A stretch of 64,000 nucleotides of DNA from Oscillospiraceae bacterium (GCA_900176545.1 FWXP01000004.1:186001-250000), one strand, 5' to 3'. Counted from the stretch's first letter, positions 1 through 9,337 are shown. The notes: generated by a model not told the origin, from the sequence alone. Translations and numbers: made by a program.

Positions 1-1929
1 AACTGTGGTCTCTGTCGCCGTATCAGTCGTATCTGTTGTGATCGTCGGCTCGGAAGGCTCGGAGGAGACAGGGTCTGCGGAATCACTGCCTGAGCTTATT
101 GTGATGATGGATATCTCTGCATTCTCCAGGTCAGGATATGCTTCACAGGCTGCATCGATATTGTAGTGAGATGCAGCGCCTTCGTTGCCCGGAGTCGCAT
201 CGCCTACTATCCATCCGTATTCGGGAACGAAGACTTCGAACCAGGAATGAGCCTCTGTGGAATATACTTCGCTCTCCACTCCTGATGTTGCACCCGAATC
301 CAGGAAGCCGTCTACGTATCTGGCAGGTATTCCGAGCATCCTTAGAAGGATAACGGAAGCAGATGCGTAGTGTACGCAGATACCCGTCTCGGCGTCTGTT
401 ATGAACCATACTACGAAGTCTGCGCCGTCAGGGGGATAAGCGGTGTTCTTATCGTAAGGATGCAGGGATCTTACATAGTCCGTTACGGCTCTGATCTTAT
501 CGACATCGCTCATGGCGGAGGTTCCGTTCATGGCGTCTATATACCAATCGGGAAGGACGCCGCTGTCGATCAAAGCCTGTCTTGTCTCTTCGGGAACTTC
601 GAGAGCAGTTCCGTATACATACTTATCCAGATATTCTTCAGAGAAGACGTCACCGCATCTTACCGGGACGGGAGAAGAGTGGAATGTCCTTCTTCCGTTG
701 TCCGAATAGTTATAGGGATTAACGGTAGTATAGCCCTGGTTGTCAGTCATGCGGTAGAAATCCGTGTAGCAGGGAAGTATATCGATGTCGGAATCCTGGA
801 TAAGATCTATGGTGACGGTGTACTGAGGGACTTCGTATACGGTGAAGTAGGACTGAGCATAAGGATCCATATTGATCGCAGACATGCTCCACAGGTTATC
901 TTCGTATATATCCATGGAATCGAGCTTGAGATACATATAGTTGCCGCTGTATGTATCGGCTGTGCCGTTATAGTCGGCATTGGGATCCTTGAAGACAGTA
1001 AAGAGCTTGTAGGAAGGCGGATCGAAAGGACCCGTCCTGGAAAGGTCGGTGCTGGATGAATAGAGAGAAGCATACTGATTGTTGATGGTCTCGATCTCGA
1101 GCTCTCCCGGCTTTTTCTTGCCGTTAAGTGCCTGATTGATGATGTCGGTGAAGGTGCCGCCGACGGATTCGTCGAGCTTAGCGGACAGTTCCTTAAGTGA
1201 GAGCAGGGTGTTCTCTGCAAGTTTGTCCTTGTCGTAGCTCGAAGAAGGGAAGAAAGCTCCGACGATGATGGTGAAGATGAGAACAGGAAGTGCTGCTCTT
1301 ATGAGCATCTTTTCTGCTGTCACGCGTACCTTGGAACGAAGAGAGCCTACGAGGAGCAAGAGGATGACTCCTGCTGCAGAGGTAACCGTGGCAGCCTGGC
1401 ACGGTACCATTACTACATTGCCTACGGCTATGAGAAAGTAAGGCGCAAAGAGTACGAGAGGTACCCATACGCCCTTTCTCTTTATGACGACGTAGGTGAT
1501 GACGCAGGCGTGGATATGGTTCAGTGTCTCAAAGGCGGTAGTGACTGCCTGGACTCCTATTGAAGTCCTGCGGAAGTTACCCGGCATGGAGTAGAGAACG
1601 TAGTACTGAACGGAACTCAATATGGTCTCAAGTCCCGAACCGCTGTAGATGCCGTTGCAGTAAATTATAAGGAATACGACGGCGGGTACCAGTATGAGTG
1701 CCGGTATCGACAGCCATTTCTTGTTGGCATAGTGGATGCCGGCATAGAAAGCTGATGCAAAGAGCGATGAGAAGATTAGGGATACCCATTCGGGATTCAG
1801 GACGAAGGCGGAACCTACCATCCAGGGAAAACCGACGCACAGCAAAGTAGACACTATCACTGCGGAGATGATCGATGTTACCTGAGGCGGTGTATCCGGA
1901 ATACTGAGTCTTATCTTGGCCGCTCGCAT
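1..1929 (-). CDS. Transglutaminase-like membrane protein (C-terminus beyond window)
   Basis: Reads on the minus strand from ATG at 1929 and stays open to position 1, so the C-terminus lies outside the window. About the first 250 residues hold several hydrophobic segments (membrane anchor), followed by an extracytoplasmic part. The papain-like transglutaminase triad is visible: Cys in GICVHYAS (near 378), His in AHSWFEV (near 280) and Asp in WIVGDATP (near 210). After it comes a Ser/Thr/Pro-rich tail. It follows the DUF58 gene after one base, so it is the third gene of a MoxR-DUF58-transglutaminase operon. In other bacteria such operons are linked to envelope or protein remodelling; the substrate here is unknown. 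Confidence 0.85.
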   Translation of the reverse strand, partial: MRAAKIRLSIPDTPPQVTSIISAVIVSTLLCVGFPWMVGSAFVLNPEWVSLIFSSLFASAFYAGIHYANKKWLSIPALILVPAVVFLIIYCNGIYSGSGLETILSSVQYYVLYSMPGNFRRTSIGVQAVTTAFETLNHIHACVITYVVIKRKGVWVPLVLFAPYFLIAVGNVVMVPCQAATVTSAAGVILLLLVGSLRSKVRVTAEKMLIRAALPVLIFTIIVGAFFPSSSYDKDKLAENTLLSLKELSAKLDESVGGTFTDIINQALNGKKKPGELEIETINNQYASLYSSSTDLSRTGPFDPPSYKLFTVFKDPNADYNGTADTYSGNYMYLKLDSMDIYEDNLWSMSAINMDPYAQSYFTVYEVPQYTVTIDLIQDSDIDILPCYTDFYRMTDNQGYTTVNPYNYSDNGRRTFHSSPVPVRCGDVFSEEYLDKYVYGTALEVPEETRQALIDSGVLPDWYIDAMNGTSAMSDVDKIRAVTDYVRSLHPYDKNTAYPPDGADFVVWFITDAETGICVHYASASVILLRMLGIPARYVDGFLDSGATSGVESEVYSTEAHSWFEVFVPEYGWIVGDATPGNEGAASHYNIDAACEAYPDLENAEISIITISSGSDSADPVSSEPSEPTITTDTTDTATETTV

Positions 1930-1930
1930 G

Positions 1931-2818
1931 TTATGCCTCCTTGGGAAGCTTCATGTGAAGTATCGACAGTACTGCCCTGTTGAGGTCTTCGTAGGAGGAT
2001 ACTTCGTAAGCTATCTCGCACTTGTTGGGAGGTATTATCCTTATCTTATGTGAGATATCCTTCTTGAGAAAATATTCTGAAGTGAAGAGCATTTCGGCAA
2101 GATGAATATCCATCTCATTCCTGTCGTTACTGAGCTTAAGGAGGACTCGGGCATGTCCTGCATACTCCTCCAGGGGCTCCTTTACGATGAGCTTGTCCTT
2201 CTTGGCGGATATCTTCCAGTGTATGTTCTTGACGGAGTCTCCGGGATTATATTCCCTGATGTCGTAGATCTCAGAGCCGGGTGAATTGGACTTTCTTAGA
2301 GATCTCGCCCTTATTCCGTTGCTGTCAGGCATGTAGTGTGGCATGGAAGGGACGGGCTTTATTATGATCTCGCGGCTGTTGTCCGTCTTGTGGTCCATAT
2401 GAAAGAAACCGAATATATCGTAGATGCGAAGTTCGGTTATCTTGTAGGAGAATGCGCCGCAGTGAGATGTGTCCAGAGGGATCTTTGAGGTGCCTTTGTC
2501 GTGGACTGTGTACATGATCGTCTCGGACTTATCTTCCATCCTGTCAGTGACCGTAGCAGTGAATCTCACGAGAGCAAGGATCGATACGTGCCCTCCGATC
2601 GTTATCTTGACGGAAGCCTTATCGCCTTTCCTTAGTAGCGGCGGTATCTCCACGGTAAAAGTCAGGTTCCTGGCGCATATCAGGCATATAAGGAACGATA
2701 CTGCCGGCAGCAGGGCAAGGAGCACAAGGCAGTACCATGCCACCCACATCTTATAGAAAAGGAAAAAGATGAAGGTGACGATCAATGCAATGACGTAGAT
2801 GCACCATGTCTTGAACAT
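1931..2818 (-). CDS. DUF58 family membrane protein
   Basis: 295 residues. Two N-terminal membrane segments (about residues 5-50) precede a beta-rich region and the DUF58 signature YDIREYNPGDSVKNIHW near residues 185-205, which resembles a von Willebrand A-like fold. DUF58 proteins are normally encoded next to MoxR AAA+ ATPases and are thought to be their partners. Here the gene lies 3 bases after the MoxR gene and 1 base before the transglutaminase gene, which indicates one transcript and probably a membrane complex. Function beyond this partnership is unknown. Confidence 0.85.
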   Translation of the reverse strand: MFKTWCIYVIALIVTFIFFLFYKMWVAWYCLVLLALLPAVSFLICLICARNLTFTVEIPPLLRKGDKASVKITIGGHVSILALVRFTATVTDRMEDKSETIMYTVHDKGTSKIPLDTSHCGAFSYKITELRIYDIFGFFHMDHKTDNSREIIIKPVPSMPHYMPDSNGIRARSLRKSNSPGSEIYDIREYNPGDSVKNIHWKISAKKDKLIVKEPLEEYAGHARVLLKLSNDRNEMDIHLAEMLFTSEYFLKKDISHKIRIIPPNKCEIAYEVSSYEDLNRAVLSILHMKLPKEA

Positions 2819-2821
2819 AGA

Positions 2822-3751
2822 TCAGACCTTGGGTGCTACCGCCGACTTGATGATCTCTTTGCAGATATCTACGGTCCTTGTACCTTCTACCTCGGCTTCG
2901 GGAGTAAGGATGAGCCTGTGAGCTATGACGGGCAGGAATACCTTCTGTACATCCGTAGGAGTAACGTAGTTCCTTCCCATGAGAAATGCATATGCCTTGC
3001 TCATGGAAGTAAGGGCTATGGTAGCACGGGGGCTGGCACCTCTCTCAAGGGAGGCGTTGCCTCTCGTCTTATTGATGAGGATGACGATGTAGTCGAGTAT
3101 CCTCTCGTGTACGAAGACGTTATTTACCTCCTCCTGCATCTTGGCAAGGGTAGCAGCGTCACATACCTGGACTACGCTGTCCATGGGATTGACGCCGTTC
3201 TTACGGGCTTCGAGCATTGCCTTCTCATCGCTTGCGGAAGGGTATCCCATGGAGACTCTTACCATGAACCTGTCTATCTGTGAGTCGGGGAGAAGGGATG
3301 TACCCGAAGCTCCCGCGGGGTTCTGTGTCGCAAATACGGTGAAAGGCTTAGGCAGCATGTATGTTTTGCCGTCTACAGTAACGTTGCCTTCTTCCATGGC
3401 TTCGAGAAGAGCTGACTGAGTCCTCGAGGAAGCACGGTTCAGCTCATCTGCCAGAAAGAGATTGTGGAATATCGCTCCGGGCTGGTACTTCATGGAATTG
3501 CTCGCCTTGTCGTAGAGCGAGAAACCGGTGATATCTGAAGGGAGGACGTCGGGGGTGAACTGGACTCTTCCGTAATCAAGTCCCATGGTCCTGGAGAAAG
3601 CCAGTGCCATCGTAGTCTTACCTACGCCGGGGACGTCCTCCATGAGGACATGACCTCCTGCGAGTATCCCGGTAAGAGCCTGAGCTATGACATAGTCCTT
3701 ACCGCAGATGACCTTCTTGACCTCGTTGATGATGTTTTCAGTAGTACTCAT
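2822..3751 (-). CDS. MoxR family AAA+ ATPase
   Basis: 309 residues, the usual MoxR length. Walker A is EDVPGVGKTT (about residue 40), Walker B is LFLADELNR (about 103), and the sensor-1 region ATQNP follows (about 140). MoxR ATPases act as chaperone-like remodelling enzymes, often for VWA or DUF58 partners. This is the promoter-proximal gene of the operon with DUF58 and the transglutaminase. It is divergent from the SGNH hydrolase, with under 100 bp between them. Confidence 0.9.
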   Translation of the reverse strand: MSTTENIINEVKKVICGKDYVIAQALTGILAGGHVLMEDVPGVGKTTMALAFSRTMGLDYGRVQFTPDVLPSDITGFSLYDKASNSMKYQPGAIFHNLFLADELNRASSRTQSALLEAMEEGNVTVDGKTYMLPKPFTVFATQNPAGASGTSLLPDSQIDRFMVRVSMGYPSASDEKAMLEARKNGVNPMDSVVQVCDAATLAKMQEEVNNVFVHERILDYIVILINKTRGNASLERGASPRATIALTSMSKAYAFLMGRNYVTPTDVQKVFLPVIAHRLILTPEAEVEGTRTVDICKEIIKSAVAPKV

Positions 3752-3844
3752 ATCCGTTACCCCTCGTTTAATTTCCTCTACAAGTATACAATATCTGATA
3801 ATATGTAAAACAGGTGAAACTGTAAGAGATGAGAGGTGAAATTG

Positions 3845-4792
3845 ATGATCTTATCAAATGAGGAGCTGAAGAAGATATACTGCGGTGCATACTCCTTTGA
3901 GGAGACAGAAGACGGATACTTGAGAGCATATCAGTATTCGAAGGCCCAGATGGATTACTTCGAGAAGGCATTCGACTTCTGGTATGACAGATGCATGGCG
4001 ACTACGGGAAAGACAATAGAGATCAGTACTGAGGCAACTAAGCTATCCTTCGACTACAAGATAATATGGAAGGGTTCTGACGACTCCTTCGAACTTATGA
4101 CGGACGGCCTTATATCCGATATAAGATATGTCAAGGACATGAAGGATGAAGGTAAGGTGACATTCGATCTTAAGGAAGGCAAAAAGGATATCGTCATCTA
4201 TCTTCCGGTAGATGCCACGGTGCTCATAAAGAACTTCGAGATCGACAGTAAGTACGAGCCTCTTTCTAAGGGAGAGAAGGTGCTCTGGCTCGGTGATTCC
4301 ATTACACAGGGATATGGTCCCTTAAGATCTTCACAGACTTATGTAGCCGTTGCTAACCGCATTCTGGGATATGACATCTTAAACCAGGGAATAGGCGGAT
4401 ATATCTATGACGATAAGTCCCTTATGAAGATGGAAGGATATGATCCCGTGAAGATCATAGTGGCTATGGGTACCAACCAGTATAAGGACGGTACGGCCAT
4501 GGTAGAGGATTACTATAAGACGCTTACCGGCATCTACGGAAATGAGATCCCGATCCTTTGCATAACTCCTATCTGGAGAGGGGATCACCCGGATGAATTC
4601 GATATATTTACTTCCTTCTGCGATGGAGTTAAGAAGATCGCATCTTCCTACAAGAATGTTACGGTGATAGACGGCTTTGAGATGGTTCCTCATCTGGAGG
4701 AATACTATCTGGATAACCTTCATCCCAACTGCCTCGGAGCAGAGGTATACGGAAGGAACCTGGTAGAGAAGATAAGGCAGATCGGATTCTGA
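3845..4792 (+). CDS. SGNH/GDSL-family esterase
   Basis: The C-terminal part carries the SGNH hydrolase blocks: WLGDSITQGYG (Ser nucleophile), a Gly-containing block GIGGYIYDD, the Asn block MGTNQYKDG, and the terminal Asp/His block DNLHPN. The first 135 residues look like a beta-sandwich accessory domain as found in carbohydrate esterases. I chose ATG 3845 over the in-frame GTG 3836 because the ribosome binding site GAGAGGTG sits at the correct distance from 3845. There is no signal peptide, so it is probably cytoplasmic. An acyl or acetyl carbohydrate substrate is an inference. Confidence 0.8.
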   Translation: MILSNEELKKIYCGAYSFEETEDGYLRAYQYSKAQMDYFEKAFDFWYDRCMATTGKTIEISTEATKLSFDYKIIWKGSDDSFELMTDGLISDIRYVKDMKDEGKVTFDLKEGKKDIVIYLPVDATVLIKNFEIDSKYEPLSKGEKVLWLGDSITQGYGPLRSSQTYVAVANRILGYDILNQGIGGYIYDDKSLMKMEGYDPVKIIVAMGTNQYKDGTAMVEDYYKTLTGIYGNEIPILCITPIWRGDHPDEFDIFTSFCDGVKKIASSYKNVTVIDGFEMVPHLEEYYLDNLHPNCLGAEVYGRNLVEKIRQIGF

Positions 4793-4816
4793 TCGAAGTA
4801 AGATCAGGAACATAAG

Positions 4817-4860
4817 AAATACCCGGAAGAAAAAGCGCAATAGAACTCTTCCGGGTATTT
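4817..4860. terminator. Bidirectional intrinsic terminator
   Basis: A perfect 14-bp inverted repeat (AAATACCCGGAAGA with TCTTCCGGGTATTT) with a 16-base loop lies between two convergent genes. A-runs on one side and T-runs on the other allow it to end transcripts from both the esterase and the GH16 gene. Confidence 0.85.
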
Positions 4861-4882
4861 ATATGGGTTGATAGTCAAGTTT

Positions 4883-6280
4883 TTAAGTTATGTCTTCGTA
4901 CCTGACGTTGGTGATGTATACGGTGGAGGTGTATCCGTGGTTACCCATGTTGAACTCCAGTCTTCCGTAGTTGTCATCCTTCTCGTCAGATGTGAATTCG
5001 AAGGTGTATGTCGTCCACTCTTCGTCTACGTCGATAGAGGTATCTTCAAGATATCTTATCCACCCGGCGTGCGGCGCGGATACGCATACAACCACATCTC
5101 GTGCTTCGTCCGATCTTATGTCGAATGTCACCCGGTACGTGTGCCCGTTCCTGACGGGAAGATCCGGCTGTACCAGCTGTACGGAATATTCCTCCGTTCC
5201 GTCGTTGGTGGAAGTGATGATTATCTGGTTGTCTTCTATGGTCGCTTCACCTTCGCCGTCGTTGAAGAGGAGGAAGAACCAGTTGTCTTCGTCGTCCAGA
5301 TCCTCCGCATCGGAGAAATCTCCGTTATAGATGAAGTTGCCGTCTTCAAGTTCTTCCCTGAATACCATCTCGGGCTTGGTGACGTTGGTGTCGTATTCGT
5401 CTTTCTGGTATACGCGGACATAGTCGATCTCGAACTCGGCATTCTCAAAGTCGGTAGTCTCATCGGGGTTGCCGGGCCAGTCGCCGCCTACAGCCAGGTT
5501 CATCTGAACGAAGAAGGGCTGATCGAAAGGTGCGGGGTAGGGCTTGTCGTCTTCACCTGCTTCTGCGGTGAACCAGTCATTTACAGTAAGTACAAGGATG
5601 CCGTCGGTATAGAATCTCATCTCGCCGGGCTCCCACTCTACTGAGTATTCGTGGAACTCGGAAGAGAAACTTCCTTCATCCAGCGTGATGGTGCCCTGCT
5701 GCTCTGCATGGGGCTCGCCGTAGTGGATGGTGGAATAGGAAGTAGTCGTATCGTTGCAGAGGACTTCCATGATGTCTATCTCACCGCACTTGGGCCACTG
5801 GCCGTAGTAGCTCTCGTCCTGGGGCATCATCCAGATGGCGGGCCATAAGCCCTGACCTTCGGGGACCCTGGCGCTTACTACGACCTTGCCGTACTGGAAG
5901 TCTGCATTGTTCTGGGAATTTACCTTGCCGGATGTGTAATAGTCCTGTCCGTCGACTTCGCTCTTCACGGCTTTCAGTACGAGATGACCGTCGCGAACGA
6001 ATATATTGTCGTCGCTGTTCGTGTATTCCTGGAGCTCGTTGTTGGTCCATCCGGGTTCTCTTACCTCTCGATTCCAGATGGTCTCGTCCAGGGTATCCCC
6101 GTCGAACTCATCGCTCCACAGTATGTTGTAACCTTCGATCTCGGGAGTCTCGGTCTTCTGTACAGAGCCTTCCGTAGAGGTGAGGCTGCTCTGCGGTGTT
6201 GCACTTGTGCCGCATGAAGCAAGAAGAGACGCGCAGAGAAGTCCGCTTGCCACAGCCTTCAAAGTCTTGTTCGTAACCAT
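4883..6280 (-). CDS. Glycoside hydrolase family 16 lipoprotein with C-terminal carbohydrate-binding-like domain
   Basis: 465 residues from ATG 6280, which has AAAGGAG at correct spacing; an upstream in-frame ATG at 6325 lacks a good site. The N-terminus is a lipoprotein signal with Cys23 in LLASC. The GH16 catalytic motif EIDIME is present (Glu167 nucleophile, Asp169, Glu172 acid/base), preceded by a Trp-rich substrate-cleft segment (GLWPAIWMM). Residues from about 330 form a CBM4/9-like beta-sandwich domain. Family members cleave beta-1,3 or mixed-linkage beta-1,3-1,4 glucans, so this is likely a surface-anchored laminarinase or lichenase. The divergent AraC gene is its probable regulator. 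Confidence 0.9.
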   Translation of the reverse strand: MVTNKTLKAVASGLLCASLLASCGTSATPQSSLTSTEGSVQKTETPEIEGYNILWSDEFDGDTLDETIWNREVREPGWTNNELQEYTNSDDNIFVRDGHLVLKAVKSEVDGQDYYTSGKVNSQNNADFQYGKVVVSARVPEGQGLWPAIWMMPQDESYYGQWPKCGEIDIMEVLCNDTTTSYSTIHYGEPHAEQQGTITLDEGSFSSEFHEYSVEWEPGEMRFYTDGILVLTVNDWFTAEAGEDDKPYPAPFDQPFFVQMNLAVGGDWPGNPDETTDFENAEFEIDYVRVYQKDEYDTNVTKPEMVFREELEDGNFIYNGDFSDAEDLDDEDNWFFLLFNDGEGEATIEDNQIIITSTNDGTEEYSVQLVQPDLPVRNGHTYRVTFDIRSDEARDVVVCVSAPHAGWIRYLEDTSIDVDEEWTTYTFEFTSDEKDDNYGRLEFNMGNHGYTSTVYITNVRYEDIT

Positions 6281-6351
6281 AGTGTGCTCCTTTCGCCATG
6301 AGCCTTGCATCGATAGCTTCAACATAGCATAACGGTAATGCGGGTAATTGC

Positions 6352-6398
6352 CTTTTGATGCTAATAATGTACTTTTGATGATATAATCTCTTTTGAGA
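6352..6398 (+). promoter_or_regulatory. Direct repeats, candidate AraC operator, with extended -10
   Basis: CTTTTGATG occurs at 6352-6360 and 6372-6380, exactly 20 bp apart, and CTTTTGAGA follows at 6390. An extended -10 TGATATAAT occupies 6379-6387, 30 bp before the AraC start. AraC-family proteins bind direct half-sites about two helical turns apart, so this is a plausible autoregulatory and GH16-controlling operator. Confidence 0.5.
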
Positions 6399-6411
6399 GG
6401 AAGGAGAATAC

Positions 6412-7173
6412 ATGGCGCAGCTTAAAGAGCATATCCAATATCGAAAATATCTTCAGAGGGAGATGTCCACCATCCATGCACCTTTCCTTCCGGAGATGGA
6501 TTTCTATGCTGCCATAAGGTCAGGGGATGTCAGGCGCGTAAGAAGGCTCTGCTCTGAAGAATTCCATAAGAAGCCCGGCTTCGGAAAGCTCTCCCGGGAT
6601 AAGCTTCGCAATATGAAGTATCACTTTGTCATCACGACTGCCATGGTTGCCAGAGCCTGCATAACGGGCGGCATGCCCATGTCGGAATCCTACGGCATGA
6701 GCGACTACTATATCGACCTTTGCGACAGGGCGGATACGGTAGAAAAGATATCGGCGCTTCACGATGAGATGTGCATAGCATACGCCAAGGCCATGAAGGA
6801 TCTTGAGCACAGGGATATATACAGCAAGCAGATAACGGCATGTATCGACTATATCCTGGAGCACCTGGATACCAGGATCAGGATAGAGGACTTAAGTAAT
6901 GTGGCGGGACTTAGCACTTCATATCTGTCCAGGCTCTTCAAGAAGGAGACAGGCATGGCAGTGTCCAGGTATATCCTGGTCAAGAAGATAGAGACCGCCT
7001 GCAATATGCTTGCCTACTCCGACTATCCGATACTTTGGATATCCAATTCCCTGGCTTTTCCGAGTCAGAGTTACTTTACCAGAGTGTTCACTTCCGAATG
7101 TGGCATGACACCCAAAAGATACAGGGAGAATTCGTCGTTTGTTCCGCTTGACAGGGATATGGCCGATTCCTAA
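6412..7173 (+). CDS. AraC-family transcriptional regulator
   Basis: 253 residues. The C-terminal 100 residues (about 145-245) hold the double helix-turn-helix of AraC regulators, including the segments LSRLFKKETG and YFTRVFTSECGMTPKRYR. The N-terminal half has no recognisable cupin motif and resembles the all-helical sensor region found in many Clostridia AraC proteins. It is divergent from the GH16 gene and is expected to switch it on in response to a glucan-derived signal. The ribosome binding site GGAAGGAG is strong. Confidence 0.88.
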   Translation: MAQLKEHIQYRKYLQREMSTIHAPFLPEMDFYAAIRSGDVRRVRRLCSEEFHKKPGFGKLSRDKLRNMKYHFVITTAMVARACITGGMPMSESYGMSDYYIDLCDRADTVEKISALHDEMCIAYAKAMKDLEHRDIYSKQITACIDYILEHLDTRIRIEDLSNVAGLSTSYLSRLFKKETGMAVSRYILVKKIETACNMLAYSDYPILWISNSLAFPSQSYFTRVFTSECGMTPKRYRENSSFVPLDRDMADS

Positions 7174-7183
7174 AATTACTGGT

Positions 7184-8206
7184 ATGTTTGCAAGAAATAT
7201 AACTTTTGATACATCTTCCATGAAGCGCAGACAGCTCATGTCTTTCGGTATAAATGCAGTGGTATTCGTGCTCGCTGCCGTCGCTTTGGTATTCTCTTAT
7301 GCTAATCTCGATACCGTCCCCAAGATGGTCCGACTCGCCCTTTTATTCCTGACAGTATGTGAGCTGGTGCTCCTGCCTATGGGTACCGTCAGATACCTTA
7401 AGATCGCAAGGCATCACTATGTCGAGGAAATAACGGTAACGGATAAGGAGATAACGATAAACGGGGACAGCTTTCCCATCGGGGAGGATGCAAAGTCGAA
7501 GCTTTACTTCGACGACGTGATCGATCGCGATTACCTTAATCTAATGGGAAGCAGCATAAGCATAAGGAACGATAAGAACAGACCTGTCAGGACCTTCTGG
7601 ACCGGACCCAGCCGTCACGGCGAATCCGAGGCAAAGCGTAAGGAACTCAAGGAGGCGGTAAAGGCTGCCAGGGAAAGCAGGGCTGCGGAAGTCATCAAGC
7701 AGCAGATAGAGGAAGCTTCAGACAGGGCCGAGGAAGAAGCCATACATATAGAATTCCCCGTGGATGCCATGAGAAGACAGCTGATATTCAGCGCACTCCT
7801 TCTCATTATCATGGGATCTTTAATGTGGTGCATCGGACATTTTCCTCTCGGCGACGGATCTTATGTGTATACCGTCGGTGAGACATTCGGAGGACTTACC
7901 GTTCTCTACGGTATCTGCTACGGACTCTTTGCTATGTATAACATGACAAGGGCCGTGAAGACCGTGGAGATATCTTCCGGGATGCTTCATGTAAACGAAG
8001 ATACCTACGATCTTGCCACGGACCCCAGGATATCGCTGTCGACGACATTTAATATGCACGATAACGATAAGGCGATAGACCTCAGTGTCTATCTGACCAT
8101 CGAGTCAGCAGGGATAAAGCGCAAGTATTGGGCAGGACCAAAGAACGAGAAGAGATCCGCGGATGCAAGGAGAAAGCTCATCGTTGCAGTGGAGAGGTAT
8201 AAATGA
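7184..8206 (+). CDS. Membrane protein with two copies of a 2-TM plus beta-domain module
   Basis: About 340 residues from ATG 7184; the longer frame starting at 7139 would overlap the AraC gene, and ATG 7220 is a further candidate. Each half has a pair of membrane helices followed by a soluble domain containing an I-T-I-N/H-V-N-E-D-type strand and an aromatic end motif (RTFWTG in copy 1, KRKYWAG in copy 2). The two halves are linked by a charged helix near residues 150-190. The following two genes each carry one further copy. The soluble part resembles bacterial PH/YcxB-like domains, but that is only an inference. Function unknown. Confidence 0.7.
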   Translation: MFARNITFDTSSMKRRQLMSFGINAVVFVLAAVALVFSYANLDTVPKMVRLALLFLTVCELVLLPMGTVRYLKIARHHYVEEITVTDKEITINGDSFPIGEDAKSKLYFDDVIDRDYLNLMGSSISIRNDKNRPVRTFWTGPSRHGESEAKRKELKEAVKAARESRAAEVIKQQIEEASDRAEEEAIHIEFPVDAMRRQLIFSALLLIIMGSLMWCIGHFPLGDGSYVYTVGETFGGLTVLYGICYGLFAMYNMTRAVKTVEISSGMLHVNEDTYDLATDPRISLSTTFNMHDNDKAIDLSVYLTIESAGIKRKYWAGPKNEKRSADARRKLIVAVERYK

Positions 8207-8724
8207 ACGAAGAACTGAACAGGAAATTCGAGAGTACGATCGAGCTTCCCGTGAAGACAATGAAGAAGGCAGCGAGCAAGGAAGTTCGTAATCTGATATT
8301 CGGAGGAATAGCTATCTTTGCTCTGGCAGAAGTCGTCAGGATGGCGCTCAATGCCGTTCCCCTGTATCTGCTCGTACTTGAATACTTGAGTCCGTTCATC
8401 ATCATATGCGGACTCTTCTGTGCGCTCATAAACCTTTATAACGGCACCATCGCCTGTCAAAAGGTGGAAGTGCAGGATGACGGCATAAAGATCAACGAGG
8501 ACTTCTTCGGATTTGAGTGTCCCGTTACCATGGACTTTGCTATCGGTAAGTTCTTCGGAAAGACGCGTAAGTTCAACAGCATATATCTGGATGTGAGAGC
8601 TTCGGGCGCACACCGTAAATACTGGCTGGGCCATTACTTCGATAAGAGTTCATTTCATGCCAGGGATGAGATAGCCAAGGTATTGGACTTCTTCGATGAA
8701 GAGGGAAAGATAGTAAGGAGATAA
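8203..8724 (+). CDS. Membrane protein, single 2-TM plus beta-domain module
   Basis: 173 residues. Two membrane helices (about 30-50 and 60-85) are followed by the same soluble module as in the preceding gene, with KINEDFF and HRKYWLG motifs. Its ATG overlaps the stop codon of the upstream gene (ATGA), so the two are translationally coupled. GGAGAGGT supplies the ribosome binding site. No catalytic residues are apparent. Function unknown. Confidence 0.75.
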   Translation: MNEELNRKFESTIELPVKTMKKAASKEVRNLIFGGIAIFALAEVVRMALNAVPLYLLVLEYLSPFIIICGLFCALINLYNGTIACQKVEVQDDGIKINEDFFGFECPVTMDFAIGKFFGKTRKFNSIYLDVRASGAHRKYWLGHYFDKSSFHARDEIAKVLDFFDEEGKIVRR

Positions 8725-8732
8725 AGGGAAGT

Positions 8733-9254
8733 ATGGAACAGGAGAACGATAAGACATATCCCGTGACTATCAAGTTCGATACGGAATTCATGAAGACTAT
8801 GTGCCGCAATGCGTATCTCAAGGACGCCGGTATCGGCGCCATAGCATGTATCATCGCAGCGCTTCTTCTCGCGCTCAAGGGGCTTCACATAACCTGGGGG
8901 CTTTTGATATTCGGTATCGTCTTTGTGGTCGGCGTGCTCTACTATCTGTATCTTTATTCGATCAATTCAGGCAGAGCTCTCTCACGGATAACGATCGGGG
9001 AAGACCGCCTTGAGATAAATAATGACACCTATCCCGCATCCTGCATATTAACGGCGGATCTGAGCCTTAGTAATTCTCCTGTTACAAGGAACAAGAGCGG
9101 AGGAATAGCGGCTTCTGCGAGTTATTACCTCACGGTAAGGGATGCGTATGGTGAGCATATCTACTGGGCAGGCATACATAATGATCCCGTAACGACTTCC
9201 AGAAGAGTATCGGCATACGATGAACTTACGAAAGCCCGGGGTATCTTCCGTTAA
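8733..9254 (+). CDS. Membrane protein, single 2-TM plus beta-domain module
   Basis: 173 residues, the same length as the gene before it. Two membrane helices (about 30-70) are followed by the module with EINNDTYP and HIYWAG motifs. It starts 8 bases after the upstream stop, so it is the third gene of an operon of related proteins. The group contains four module copies in all and looks like a local expansion by duplication. Function unknown. Confidence 0.75.
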   Translation: MEQENDKTYPVTIKFDTEFMKTMCRNAYLKDAGIGAIACIIAALLLALKGLHITWGLLIFGIVFVVGVLYYLYLYSINSGRALSRITIGEDRLEINNDTYPASCILTADLSLSNSPVTRNKSGGIAASASYYLTVRDAYGEHIYWAGIHNDPVTTSRRVSAYDELTKARGIFR

Positions 9255-9337
9255 AGAAAATTAACAAGTTCTCTTATTGAGATATTCCCCCAAAAGATAT
9301 AAAATTTTGTATGTAGTAGTATGATTTGGAGGGACAA

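Noticed and set aside
370-1059. Long plus-strand frame of 229 codons
   Set aside because: It is antisense to the transglutaminase gene, which has a clear catalytic triad on the minus strand.
1-3751. MoxR-DUF58-transglutaminase operon as a novel system
   Set aside because: This gene order is widespread and well known in bacteria, though its function is still unclear.
4868-5644. 258-codon plus-strand frame
   Set aside because: Antisense shadow of the GH16 gene; no plausible protein features.
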